Assembly: GCA_031551755.1 (NCBI GenBank)
Contig: JAVBNE010000112.1
Location: 1 to 14,074 of the forward strand
DNA length: 14,074 bases
Origin: JAVBMU01 sp031551755
GTDB taxonomy: Bacteria; Actinomycetota; Actinomycetes; Actinomycetales; Cellulomonadaceae
Direction of reading: 5' to 3'
A model generated the notes under the pieces. It saw nothing but the letters and a program-made list of their open reading frames with translations. It was not told the origin of the DNA and made no database searches. A program made the translations under genes and the position numbers. Below are positions 1-6,503 of the stretch, piece after piece (the stretch's first letter is position 1; each line of letters begins with the position of its first letter).

Positions 1-723
1 GGTGAGGTGGTTGAGGAGTTCGTCGATTTTTGATTCTTTGGTGAGGTCGATGGTCGTGTTGGTGGTTTTGATTTCGATGCCGACGATGAGCCAGTCGTTG
101 ACGAAGGTGTACTCGCCGATGGCTTGGTAGGGGCCTTTGGCGGTATCGGATTCGACGTACTTCAAGTCGTTCTCGTTGAGGTGGGCAGTCCCGTGTTCCT
201 GCCATCCGGCGGGTTTGACGGTTGATTCGTGCCAGCCGAACCGGCCGGATTCGACTGAACCTGAACGGGTGAATGTGGGGTATCCGATCAGGTCACGGTA
301 CTCCACATCGGCAGGATCGGTGGCGCATTTATCTAGCTTCCCGATCAGTTCTGTTGAGATATTGATAATGTTGTCTCGGAGGTAGTTGCTCCACAGCACC
401 ATGTAGTCGATCGTGGTGTCACCGTCGACGTACCGACCGTACTCTTGCGACTCGTTGAAAAACCTTGAACCAAATGATCCATTGGCCAGTGTTAGTTGCT
501 CAGCGAATCCGTAGCAGGTGCGGGGGTCCCAGTCTCCTTCGTGGGCGACTCGTTGTGCGGTGTTCGGCACTCTTTTTGCGTGTGGGAGGACTTCGTCGAG
601 GCCCCATCGTGTGGGTTCGGGGGTCGGTTCTGGTTTGTCGCTGCCGGTCCCGCATGCGGTGAGGGCGAGTGTCGCGATCATTATGAGGGCGGTGCGTCGG
701 ATTTGTTGTCCACGGTGAGTCAC
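1..723 (-). CDS. Putative lipoprotein, 3' end cut off by the window edge
   Basis: 241 codons are open from a GTG start (VTHRGQQIRR) to the window edge with no stop, so the C-terminus is missing. The N-terminus is a lipoprotein signal: basic residues 4-10, a hydrophobic stretch 11-20, then lipobox L21-T22-A23-C24. A Pro/Glu/Thr-rich linker follows (about residues 30-38), as expected for a protein anchored on the outer face of the membrane. The mature part has two cysteines (C70, C133) that could form a disulfide, and many aromatic and acidic residues. I do not recognise a family. The start overlaps the stop of the upstream 753-residue gene as GTGA, and a GAGGA ribosome site lies 9 bases upstream, so translational coupling is likely. 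Codon and base composition is less GC-rich than in the housekeeping genes (29 G+C in the first 60 bases). The gene call is firm; the function is unknown. An immunity or accessory role for the upstream protein is only a guess. Confidence 0.85.
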   Translation of the reverse strand, partial: MTHRGQQIRRTALIMIATLALTACGTGSDKPEPTPEPTRWGLDEVLPHAKRVPNTAQRVAHEGDWDPRTCYGFAEQLTLANGSFGSRFFNESQEYGRYVDGDTTIDYMVLWSNYLRDNIINISTELIGKLDKCATDPADVEYRDLIGYPTFTRSGSVESGRFGWHESTVKPAGWQEHGTAHLNENDLKYVESDTAKGPYQAIGEYTFVNDWLIVGIEIKTTNTTIDLTKESKIDELLNHLT

Positions 724-2981
724 TTTACTGTTTCCTCTTCGTCGCGTTCAGTGATCATCTCGGCCTGAAAGTCCCGAGCCAGGTTGGCAATCACCGGAAT
801 TGATTCAGGGGTTGGGAAGAGGTTTTCGTAGTAAAAATCCGGTCCGCCCACGGGTAGCCCGACACCTGCTGACTGGGCACCGCGCATGAACTGGACCGCG
901 AGCATCTCAGAGCGACTGGAGTAATCGGAGTAGAACATCTCCTTGACCTCGTCGGCGAGGGCGAAATGGTCAGCGAGTTTCTCCGCGCCGGCACTAGACA
1001 CCACACTGAGGGCGATCCCGACCGGTGGTGCGGCAGGCACCAGGCCAGCCGATACCGTCGCTATCGCCTGCATCCCCGCAGCGATCTCCGCATCACTTTT
1101 TTCCTGAGCCGCTAACTGCGAGTGATCAATTTTTCCCCAAATCGCACTCACATTACTACCGGCGTGGTCTAGTAGGCCTTCTTGTTGTTCCTGCTTCAAC
1201 CCAGCGCTGAGTGACCCGGTCTCGCGCATGTGTTCGGCGAAGACTCCTGCCCACACATCCCGGTCGGTCTCTTGTTGGCTGAGGCCTTCGATCACTTGGA
1301 CCAGTTCGTCGTGGTCGAAGACGGGCATCGCCTGCTCACCGATGACGTAGGTCTCAAACCCTCCTCGCCCGTACTTTTTCAGCAGTCCGTTGTCTGGGTG
1401 GAGGTTCTCCAGACCGCGTAGTTGGCGGCCGATTCCGTCGAGGTAGGGGGAGTAGGCGGTGATGAGCGCGGCACGGGCGTGGGGTCCGAGGTCGGCGGAG
1501 GTGTATCCGTGGTCGTCGTCGGTCAACAGGTGGGTGATGGTGCCCATGAGCCGGGCGGAGCATGCTTGTTCTGGGCCGTAGTCCATTTGGGACCCGTAGG
1601 CCACGGCGGCCAGGACCGCGGAGTACAGGCCGGTGCCACCATCGGCCAAGGGGTTGGAGAGCATGCCCGGGCCGGCGCCACGGTCGAACCATAATGTGGT
1701 GCGTTGGGCGGCCAGGGTCGGGTCATCGGGTGCCAGGTAGTTGAAGGCGAGCTGGGGGTGCAAAGCGACCTGGGTGAACACCGCCCCGGTCAACCACAAA
1801 CGCTCGTCTTGATCATGGGCATCAAGGAGTCCGAGCGCAGCCCACCGGGGGCCGAGTTCACCGACAGGTCTGATGGTCCCCTTCTCGGTACGGGCGAGTT
1901 TGTCGAGTGCCTCCGACGCTCCGGCGACCACCTGGACAGGGGGCCTGCCCCCGAGCAGGTACGCAGCGAATACTTCCTGGCCTGGGCGGGTGGGATCCAC
2001 AGCCTCGACCAGCCCGGCGCCAACCCGGGTTTGCTCACTGACCTGCAACGGGGCGGTCCATAAGGCGAAGTTGACTCGCGCACCGGTGACCAGCCCGAGT
2101 GCCAGCGCCCGGATCTGGTCGTTCTGAGACACCGATGCCCGGTCCAAGAACGTCAGGAACGCCGCCGCCTGTTCACCTTCGCCCATCAACCCTTGATAGA
2201 ACACCGGGTCCCGGCCGTAAGTGGCGTACAGCTGTTGGATCTGGGTCGCTGCGTCGCTCAACTGCCCGCCACCAAACGTCCACGTGTCCGGGTCGGCCTG
2301 GGTGAGTTTGCCCATCAGCCCCGCAGCGACCACCCCCGCTGCCAGCGCCTGCATCCCAGCGGTCGATGTCACCCCCGCCACCGCAGGCACGTCATAAGCC
2401 GCAGGCCCCTGAGCCAGGGCACTGAACGCGAAAGAAGCCACCTGGGCGGCCTCGCTCACTTCCTCAACAGCACACCGGTGGCGGTGACGTGCATACTCCT
2501 CAGCTTCCACCAGTACCTGCATCTGGGCATAAACGGTCCGTAACTCCTCGCTCGGATCCGACGACCATGCCCAACCCCCTAACTGCGAAGAAGAAGACTC
2601 CTGGTACTCCAACTGCCTGGCCTGCTCCGACAACACCCGATAACGGTGGTGCAACTCCAGGTCTTCAACGATCGCCGAATTCGCGGCCAGCTGACCATCC
2701 TCCAACGGATCGGCATAGCGCACCGCCGCCCGGCCCGCGTCCGTGGTCACCCCCGCCAACCGCACCACCCACCCGGCAATCAACGCGAACTGGCTCACCG
2801 CCGCATCAACGAACTGCCCCCGCTGCCCCTCCAAAGAAGCACCCAGACGCGAAATCACCGCAGCCGTATCCGCCAACTCCTCACCCCTGGCGATCAACCT
2901 GCGCCCGTATTCCCGCACCTGCCAGACATCCCCGGCCACCGGCGCCAAATCACCATGGTCGTCCATGCGCGGTGCAGTCAC
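720..2981 (-). CDS. Large WXG100/T7SS-associated protein, DUF6571-like
   Basis: About 753 residues, largely helical and Ala/Gln/Glu-rich. The first ~200 residues (GDVWQVREYGRRLIARGEEL onward) form predicted long helices, like the WXG100/LXG-type N-terminal modules of type VII secretion-related proteins. The middle (about 200-600) resembles from memory the DUF6571 family of actinobacterial proteins. Near residues 640-690 there is a glycine/alanine/proline-rich hydrophobic stretch (AGLVPAAPPVGIALSVVSSA) that could be membrane-associated. No signal peptide and no recognisable nuclease, ADP-ribosyltransferase or other toxin motif is seen at the C-terminus. The GTG at 2981 was chosen because it forms a GTGA overlap with the stop of the upstream small gene. 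Another GTG lies 6 bases upstream (2987), and an ATG at 2966 is also possible. It is the middle gene of a three-gene coupled set. The family name is tentative; a substrate, scaffold or effector of a type VII-like system is the inference. Confidence 0.85.
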   Translation of the reverse strand: MTAPRMDDHGDLAPVAGDVWQVREYGRRLIARGEELADTAAVISRLGASLEGQRGQFVDAAVSQFALIAGWVVRLAGVTTDAGRAAVRYADPLEDGQLAANSAIVEDLELHHRYRVLSEQARQLEYQESSSSQLGGWAWSSDPSEELRTVYAQMQVLVEAEEYARHRHRCAVEEVSEAAQVASFAFSALAQGPAAYDVPAVAGVTSTAGMQALAAGVVAAGLMGKLTQADPDTWTFGGGQLSDAATQIQQLYATYGRDPVFYQGLMGEGEQAAAFLTFLDRASVSQNDQIRALALGLVTGARVNFALWTAPLQVSEQTRVGAGLVEAVDPTRPGQEVFAAYLLGGRPPVQVVAGASEALDKLARTEKGTIRPVGELGPRWAALGLLDAHDQDERLWLTGAVFTQVALHPQLAFNYLAPDDPTLAAQRTTLWFDRGAGPGMLSNPLADGGTGLYSAVLAAVAYGSQMDYGPEQACSARLMGTITHLLTDDDHGYTSADLGPHARAALITAYSPYLDGIGRQLRGLENLHPDNGLLKKYGRGGFETYVIGEQAMPVFDHDELVQVIEGLSQQETDRDVWAGVFAEHMRETGSLSAGLKQEQQEGLLDHAGSNVSAIWGKIDHSQLAAQEKSDAEIAAGMQAIATVSAGLVPAAPPVGIALSVVSSAGAEKLADHFALADEVKEMFYSDYSSRSEMLAVQFMRGAQSAGVGLPVGGPDFYYENLFPTPESIPVIANLARDFQAEMITERDEEETVK

Positions 2982-3280
2982 GAACACCCCACCACGGGTC
3001 CCGAAGCAACCACCTTAGCCAGATGCGCATCGGTGAACGACAGCTCATGCTCGGCTGTGGCCAGGCTCTGTGCCAACCCCCACAACTGTCCCTGCATCCG
3101 CAACAACTCAAACCGCCACACGCGCGCGAAACTCTGCACCGCGTCAGCCAACCCGCCGTCACCGACCGCCTGCGCAAGCCCCGAAATCTCCACCCCCCAA
3201 TCACTCAGTAAATCACCAGCCGCACGTGCCGAATTGCCGGTAGAAGCCACCAAATCAAGATCAATCGTCAACCCAGACAC
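2978..3280 (-). CDS. WXG100-like small helical protein
   Basis: 100 residues from GTG at 3280 (VSGLTIDLDLVASTG), the usual size for WXG100/EspC-type proteins, which are helical-hairpin partners or substrates of type VII (ESX) secretion. The pattern F51-x3-W55, repeated Leu spacing, W67, and the late LSFTDAHL resembles the 'F..xW...L..L...LA..L..A...Y...D' layout of that superfamily. The exact W-x-G turn is not present (WRF at 55-57, DWG at 27-29). No signal peptide or membrane segment is seen. The start was set at 3280 because GGAAAGG lies 11 bases upstream and the family usually begins MSG-x-x-x-D. An in-frame ATG at 3310 would add ten residues. It is the first gene of the coupled module, and its stop overlaps the start of the 753-residue gene. 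Family membership is inferred from pattern and context only. Confidence 0.75.
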   Translation of the reverse strand: MSGLTIDLDLVASTGNSARAAGDLLSDWGVEISGLAQAVGDGGLADAVQSFARVWRFELLRMQGQLWGLAQSLATAEHELSFTDAHLAKVVASGPVVGCS

Positions 3281-3326
3281 AGGACCAACGCCCTTTCCAT
3301 ACATCGCCATCGAGCAGGATCAGCCG

Positions 3327-3354
3327 AACATACCAGCTCACCCAAACCAGGCAA
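3327..3354 (-). promoter_or_regulatory. Candidate promoter of the WXG100-like/DUF6571-like/lipoprotein operon
   Basis: Reading the minus strand, TTGCCT (3354-3349) and TATGTT (3332-3327) are separated by 16 bases and lie about 45 bases upstream of the chosen start of the small gene. The fit to a sigma-70-type promoter is fair and the placement is right for the first gene of the operon. It lies in the ~208-base divergent region between this operon and recO. The rest of that region (to 3488) is a GC-rich stretch with no other element I can support. Confidence 0.4.
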
Positions 3355-3476
3355 AACCCATCCACACACCGGGATGGCCCGGGGGCTTGGCCGGGGCCGC
3401 CCGGGGTGGTCGACTCGCCCTCTATTGGGGGGCAGGTTGCGTGCGCAATGGTCACCAGACCGACGCCCCCATGGCG

Positions 3477-3482
3477 GAGAAT
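3477..3482 (+). promoter_or_regulatory. -10-like hexamer or ribosome site deciding the recO start
   Basis: GAGAAT lies 6 bases before GTG 3489. It can be read as a -10 box for a leaderless transcript, the same hexamer and spacing as at dusB. Alternatively, GGAGA at 3476-3480 can act as a ribosome site 8 bases upstream. Either reading favours GTG 3489 over the ATG at 3471, which has no ribosome site. Confidence 0.4.
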
Positions 3483-3488
3483 GGTGCC

Positions 3489-4229
3489 GTGGTCCTGTAC
3501 CGAGACGAGGCGATCGTGTTGCGCACCCAGAAGCTGGGCGAGGCGGACCGCATCGTGACCCTCCTCAGCCGCGAGCACGGCAAGATTCGCGCGGTCGGTC
3601 GGGGAGTGCGGCGCACCTCGTCGCGCATCGGCGCACGTCTTGAGCCGTTCATGTATATCGACGCCCAGTTTCACGTCGGCCGGACCTTGGACACGGTGAC
3701 GCAGGTCGAGACGATCGGCCCGTATGCCCGGGTGATCTGCGGGGACTACGCCAAATACACGGCGGGCACGGCCATGTTGGAGACCGCTGACCGGCTCGTG
3801 GCGGCCGAGGGCGAACCGGCCGTGCAGCAGTTCTGGCTGTTGGCTGGTGCGGTGCGGGCACTGGCGGACGGGCTGCATGCCCCCAGCCTGATACTCGACT
3901 CTTACCTGCTCCGGGCCCTCGCGCTGGCCGGGTGGGCGCCGAGCTTCACCGATTGTGCGCGTTGCGGTCAGCCGGGTCCCCACCGGGCCGTCTCCGTCGC
4001 CTACGGTGGTGCCGTGTGTTCAGCCTGCCGGCCACCCGGATCGACGGCACCGGCTCCCGAAACATTCACGCTGCTGGCGGCATTGCTCACAGGAGACTGG
4101 GGCGTGGCTGATGCCAGCGAGCAGCGGCACCGTCAGGAGGCGAGCGGCCTGGTCGCCGCCTATAGCCAATACCACTTGGAGCGGACGTTGAGGTCGCTAC
4201 GTATGGTCGAGCGGGAGATGACAACCTGA
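3489..4229 (+). CDS. recO: DNA repair protein RecO
   Basis: RecO works in the RecFOR pathway: it binds single-stranded DNA and RecR and helps load RecA onto gaps. 246 residues from GTG 3489, the normal length. The N-terminal OB-fold starts with YRDEAIVLRTQKLGEADRIV, a strong family signature, followed by GVRRTSSRIGARLEPF. A four-cysteine zinc site is present (C156-x2-C159 and C177-x2-C180). The C-terminal helical part ends in the typical Y-x-x-H/E-R-T-L-R-S-L region. The start is set by the family N-terminus and by signals just before the GTG; ATG 3471 would add six residues. The stop overlaps the start of uppS by one base (TGATG), so the two are co-translated, a common actinobacterial arrangement. 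It is divergent from the WXG100-like operon. Confidence 0.95.
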   Translation: MVLYRDEAIVLRTQKLGEADRIVTLLSREHGKIRAVGRGVRRTSSRIGARLEPFMYIDAQFHVGRTLDTVTQVETIGPYARVICGDYAKYTAGTAMLETADRLVAAEGEPAVQQFWLLAGAVRALADGLHAPSLILDSYLLRALALAGWAPSFTDCARCGQPGPHRAVSVAYGGAVCSACRPPGSTAPAPETFTLLAALLTGDWGVADASEQRHRQEASGLVAAYSQYHLERTLRSLRMVEREMTT

Positions 4230-5020
4230 TGGCGCGCGAGGTGCTGCCCCCGTTCCCGCACCCCTCCGGCGCGCGGCCGCCGGCCATCCCGGCACAGTTC
4301 GTGCCGCGTCATGTCGCGGTGGTGATGGACGGGAACGGGCGTTGGGCCAATGCCCGCGGACTTCCCCGGACAGCCGGTCACGAGGCCGGTGAGGCGGCGC
4401 TGCTCGATGTCGTGGCGGGTGCCATCGAGGTCGGCGTGAAGTATGTGTCGGCCTATGCCTTCTCCACCGAGAATTGGAGGCGGTCGCCGGAGGAGGTGCG
4501 TTTCCTGATGGGCTTCAACCGTGATGTGATCCGCCGTCGGCGCGACGAGATGGCGAGTTGGGGTGTGCGTGTTCGGTGGGCGGGCCGTCGGCCGCGGCTG
4601 TGGGCTTCGGTGATCAAGGAGCTGGAGATCGCCGAGCAAATGACGCGTGAGAACGACGTCTGCACCTTGACGATGTGCGTCAACTACGGGGGGCGCGCGG
4701 AGATCGCCGACGCGGCGCAGGCCATTGCCCGCGAGGTCGCCGCGGGTCGGCTGGACCCCAAGCGGGTCTCGGAGAAGACCGTGGCGAAGTACCTCGACGA
4801 ACCGGATCTGCCCGATGTCGATCTGTTCTTGCGCAGCTCCGGTGAGCAGCGCACCTCGAATTTCATGATCTGGCAGGCTGCATACGCGGAGTTGGTGTTC
4901 TTGCCGGAGCCCTGGCCGGAAGTCGATCGACGTTCGCTTTGGCGTGCCGTGGAGGAATACGCTCAACGTGACCGCCGGTATGGCGGAGCGATCGATTTGG
5001 CGGCCGACGACGGCCGGTGA
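4229..5020 (+). CDS. uppS: Isoprenyl transferase (cis-polyprenyl diphosphate synthase)
   Basis: Adds isopentenyl diphosphate units in cis to an allylic diphosphate, making the undecaprenyl- or decaprenyl-type carrier used in peptidoglycan and wall-polymer synthesis at the cytoplasmic membrane. 263 residues. Family signatures are complete: MDGNGRWA with catalytic D34, the GHEAG helix, YAFSTENWRR, and the C-terminal LRSSGEQRTSNFMIWQAAYA block that binds the homoallylic substrate. A short proline-rich N-terminal extension (residues 6-26) precedes the fold, as in actinobacterial homologues. ATG 4229 overlaps the recO stop, with GGGAG 11 bases upstream inside recO. Product chain length cannot be read from sequence alone, so decaprenyl synthase (mycobacterial type) is equally possible. 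Confidence 0.95.
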   Translation: MAREVLPPFPHPSGARPPAIPAQFVPRHVAVVMDGNGRWANARGLPRTAGHEAGEAALLDVVAGAIEVGVKYVSAYAFSTENWRRSPEEVRFLMGFNRDVIRRRRDEMASWGVRVRWAGRRPRLWASVIKELEIAEQMTRENDVCTLTMCVNYGGRAEIADAAQAIAREVAAGRLDPKRVSEKTVAKYLDEPDLPDVDLFLRSSGEQRTSNFMIWQAAYAELVFLPEPWPEVDRRSLWRAVEEYAQRDRRYGGAIDLAADDGR

Positions 5021-5039
5021 ACAACATTGAGGTGGTCTC

Positions 5040-5549
5040 ATGACGACGGATCCCGCTAACGGGGCAACGCCGCCCGGAGGCGGTCTGACGCCCGCCGACG
5101 AACCATGCCCTGCAGAAAACGTACCGGCGCCGGCCGACCGGCCGCGCCCCGCGGGTGGCTCGATTGGTGGACTGACCAGCGCCGACGTGCAGGCGATGTC
5201 GGAGCGCGAGAAGTTGGTCTTGTTGTCCGAGCTCACCACGCAACAGCTCGAACAGACACGCCGGATGCGTGACGAGAGCGTGCCGTGGTTCCGGGGGATG
5301 GCCGCCCATATCCGTGCGATGAGCGAGAGCCCACGGGCGCGCCGGATCGACGAATGGGGTGAGGCCCATGGCCTCGGGAAGTTCCAGAAGACCGATCTGA
5401 GCCCGCTCATTGATGATTTCACCGTCAGAATGGAAGCGGAAACCCTCGACCTTGAACGCGAGCTTCAGGACCTCTGGTTGATGATCCAGGGGGGCATCAT
5501 TGCCCAGGACCTGCAGGACGGGCAGACGTTGCCGCCAGTTCAGGACTGA
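5040..5549 (+). CDS. Hypothetical protein, 169 residues
   Basis: No family recognised. The N-terminal ~50 residues are Pro/Gly/Ala-rich and probably disordered. Residues ~55-160 look helical and charged, with MSEREKLVLLSELTTQQLE, an RMRDESVPWFRGMAAHIRAM segment, and a Leu/Glu-rich C-terminal helix (about 120-155). No signal peptide, membrane segment or metal motif is seen, so it is probably cytoplasmic. ATG 5040 has GAGG 7 bases upstream. It starts 20 bases after uppS in the same direction and is probably co-transcribed with recO-uppS. Its last 53 bases overlap the end of the convergent VTT/DedA gene. The well-placed ribosome site and the position support a real gene. Confidence 0.75.
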   Translation: MTTDPANGATPPGGGLTPADEPCPAENVPAPADRPRPAGGSIGGLTSADVQAMSEREKLVLLSELTTQQLEQTRRMRDESVPWFRGMAAHIRAMSESPRARRIDEWGEAHGLGKFQKTDLSPLIDDFTVRMEAETLDLERELQDLWLMIQGGIIAQDLQDGQTLPPVQD

Positions 5550-6108
5550 CCGCCCGTCTACGGCGGCGTCGCACGATCACCCACGCACCGACCCCGGTCA
5601 CGGCAGCTGCGAGGACAGCCAACCCGATCGGGCTTCGAGCCGCCACGAGTAGGGCCGTGTTGAAGGCGGCCGCCCCGATCGTCGTCCAGATGATCGCCCA
5701 GGCGGCGCAGCCGGGCACCATGGCGACGAGGTACCGCACGAACGGCATGCGGGTATACCCGGCCATGAGGTTGATGACCGTCTGGATGCCGATCGTCAGG
5801 AACGAGATGGTCACGGCCGGCAGGCCCCAGCGGTTGAGCGTCCTCAGTGCCCGTTGGGCGCCGTCTGTCTCGACGTACCTCGCCCAGCGGCTGCGCACCG
5901 TGCCCACCCGCAGGCCGCGACCGAGCCAGTAGGTGCCCTGCGCGCGGCAGAAGACGATGGCGAAAGCGAAGACCAGGATCACCCAGAACGGCACCCCGCT
6001 GATCAGGAAGATGCCAGGGTCGGCCTGCGCGGGCAACGGACTCGGCGCGGCCGACACGACCTGCGCGGCCGGAATGGCCAACGTGGGCACCAGGGACGGG
6101 ACGCTCAT
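5497..6108 (-). CDS. VTT/DedA-family membrane protein
   Basis: 203 residues. Hydrophobic segments include PFWVILVFAFAIVFCRAQG and MVPGCAAWAIIWTTIGAAAF, with others near the C-terminus before a cluster of six arginines (VRRRRRR). The segment AGYTRMPFVRYLVAMVPGC matches the conserved G-x-x-R-M-P-x-x-x-F/Y core of VTT/DedA (SNARE-associated) proteins. Members are implicated in membrane lipid flipping and envelope homeostasis; DedA proteins have been linked to undecaprenyl phosphate recycling. The substrate cannot be told here. The start was set at ATG 6108, which overlaps the zur stop as ATGA; an ATG at 6132 would add eight residues. It is the last gene of the znuA-znuC-znuB-zur chain. Its 3' end runs 53 bases into the convergent 169-residue gene. 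The family call is fairly sure; a link to zinc is inference from position. Confidence 0.85.
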   Translation of the reverse strand: MSVPSLVPTLAIPAAQVVSAAPSPLPAQADPGIFLISGVPFWVILVFAFAIVFCRAQGTYWLGRGLRVGTVRSRWARYVETDGAQRALRTLNRWGLPAVTISFLTIGIQTVINLMAGYTRMPFVRYLVAMVPGCAAWAIIWTTIGAAAFNTALLVAARSPIGLAVLAAAVTGVGAWVIVRRRRRRAVSPELAATSARPAGPGQ

Positions 6109-6503
6109 CTGGACGTGTCCCCCGCGCGACATGCCTCGCAGGTGCCGAAGAGTTCCACGGTGTGCTCAATGTCGGTGAAGCCGTGGTCGGCGCCCACCTG
6201 GGAGGCCCATGCCTCGACGGATGGTCCGTCGATCTCCACCGTGCGACTGCATTGGCGGCAGACGAGGTGATGGTGGTGTTCGCGCCGTCGGCAGCGCCGG
6301 TAGAGCGACTCGCCGTCCTGTGTTCGCAGCACATCCAGCTCACCGCCGTCGGCCAGCGTTTGGAGGGTGCGGTAGACGGTGGCCAGCCCGATGCTGTTGC
6401 CGCCAGCCCGCAACAGTTCGTGGAGTTGTTGGGCCGACCGGAACTCGTCGACGTTGGTCAAGGCGTCGACGACGGCGGCCCGCTGGCGGGTCATGCGCTG
6501 CAC
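6105..6503 (-). CDS. zur: Fur-family zinc uptake regulator Zur
   Basis: 132-residue dimeric repressor of the Fur family; with zinc bound it represses zinc uptake genes. The N-terminal winged helix has TRQRAAVVDAL and the recognition helix LATVYRTLQTLADGGEL (about 40-56). The C-terminal dimerisation half has the structural zinc site (C82-x2-C85 and C122-x2-C125). Sensing ligands of Zur type are C71, a run of four histidines at 76-79, E90, and H107/H114. A cysteine in the C71 position is typical of Zur rather than ferric Fur, and the gene sits in a znu operon. The GTG at 6503 was chosen because GGGAGG lies 6 bases upstream. ATG 6494 would instead give an ATGA overlap with the znuB stop but is badly spaced for that site. 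It is probably autoregulated through the operator upstream of znuA. Confidence 0.92.
   Translation of the reverse strand: MQRMTRQRAAVVDALTNVDEFRSAQQLHELLRAGGNSIGLATVYRTLQTLADGGELDVLRTQDGESLYRRCRRREHHHHLVCRQCSRTVEIDGPSVEAWASQVGADHGFTDIEHTVELFGTCEACRAGDTSR

Noticed and set aside
2646..3488. Long plus-strand extension upstream of recO giving a 527-residue reading frame
   Set aside because: The added N-terminal sequence is the antisense of the WXG100-like module, is Pro/Arg/His-rich and has no relation to RecO. The family begins at YRDEAIVL.
3261..3983. 240-residue minus-strand frame across recO
   Set aside because: Antisense of recO and of the divergent promoter region, with no ribosome site or family features.
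4160..5422. 420-residue minus-strand frame across uppS
   Set aside because: Low-complexity, Arg/Pro/His-rich translation opposite clearly recognisable uppS; a high-GC shadow frame.
5550..5572. Possible bidirectional terminator (CCGCC/GGCGG) after the 169-residue gene
   Set aside because: Short, imperfect stem with no T tract, and it lies inside the VTT coding sequence.
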